A program made the translations under genes and the position numbers. 64,000 bases of DNA, taken from assembly GCA_024703855.1 (NCBI GenBank), contig CP087965.1, positions 4,766,001 to 4,830,000 of the forward strand, written 5' to 3'. The notes beneath the pieces are model-generated. The model had not been told where the DNA came from and searched no databases. It saw only the letters and a list, made by a program, of their open reading frames with translations. Each line of letters starts with the position of its first letter. The stretch's first letter is position 1. The stretch comes from Polaromonas sp. P2-4 (GTDB lineage: Bacteria; Pseudomonadota; Gammaproteobacteria; Burkholderiales; Burkholderiaceae_C). Of this stretch, positions 63,950 to 64,000 are shown in pieces.

Positions 63950-64000
63950 GCGCGGCAGACTGGCTCAACCGCAGCGTGTCGCGTCTTGCAGGCGAGAAAA
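63946..64000 (+). CDS. Start of the gene downstream of the GntR regulator (partial)
   Basis: MSAADWLNRSVSRLAGEK continues past the window edge. The start ATG overlaps the GntR stop codon by 4 bp. Too short to identify; operon position suggests a target of the regulator, often a dehydrogenase or hydrolase of the same catabolic pathway. Confidence 0.55.
   Translation, partial: MSAADWLNRSVSRLAGEK

Overview
The window looks like a chromosomal segment of a Burkholderiales bacterium, most probably of the Comamonadaceae (Polaromonas/Rhodoferax-like). The reasons are the high-GC coding style, a Bug-family (tripartite tricarboxylate) binding protein, many LysR regulators, the small Trp-rich membrane protein typical of that order, and a dispersed repeat built around GATAGCTGCT that I associate with that family. 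No rRNA, tRNA or CRISPR array was seen.

Layout. 1-7.9 kb: a sugar ABC transporter (binding protein, two permeases, ATPase) followed by two sugar isomerase/epimerase-type TIM barrels and two Gfo/Idh/MocA dehydrogenases, probably one catabolic operon. 8.0-9.9 kb: a group II intron with its reverse transcriptase. 9.9-15.4 kb: a sulfur-compound cluster (PLP C-S lyase, Bug binding protein, multi-rhodanese protein, cysteine-dioxygenase-like cupin, divergent LysR). 15.5-25 kb: housekeeping metabolism (murI, class I and class II fumarases, UPF0114 protein, acs, cytochrome c, small Trp-rich protein, ilvD). 25-40 kb: LysR and GntR-type control genes, vapBC, msrAB, SDR, tautomerase, Vgb-like propeller, an interrupted MFS gene, a GIY-YIG-like protein, Usp, a sugar dehydrogenase, NUDIX, gloB and a DAHP synthase. 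40-46.6 kb: FHA, DUF2726, DUF3820, MFS, thpR, PHB-depolymerase-like esterase and a CopG-type regulator, with large repeats. 46.6-49.8 kb: an AT-richer patch of small unknown genes next to an aminotransferase stub. 49.9-53.3 kb: tautomerase, a DUF3800 gene inserted beside a duplicated piece of a DUF2889 gene, and a cold-shock/excalibur protein. 53.4-64 kb: two related class A penicillin-binding proteins, a glutaredoxin-like protein, lgt, a large patatin-like protein and a GntR regulator.

Two features dominate. First, about 25 otherwise intact genes are broken by single-base frameshifts, many in homopolymer runs, often as compensating pairs. This is better explained by sequencing or assembly error than by mass pseudogenisation, so I annotate joined coding spans. 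Second, the window is full of small palindromic repeats: a ~63-bp family (nine copies), a ~174-bp MITE-like family with terminal inverted repeats (one copy carries a six-fold 123-bp tandem expansion), two 163-bp long palindromes sharing a core but not their arms, and an 85-bp REP-like palindrome inside an MFS gene. Several enter genes or supply stop codons. The clearest case is murI, which contains one 63-bp repeat read in frame and a second that encodes its last residues and stop.
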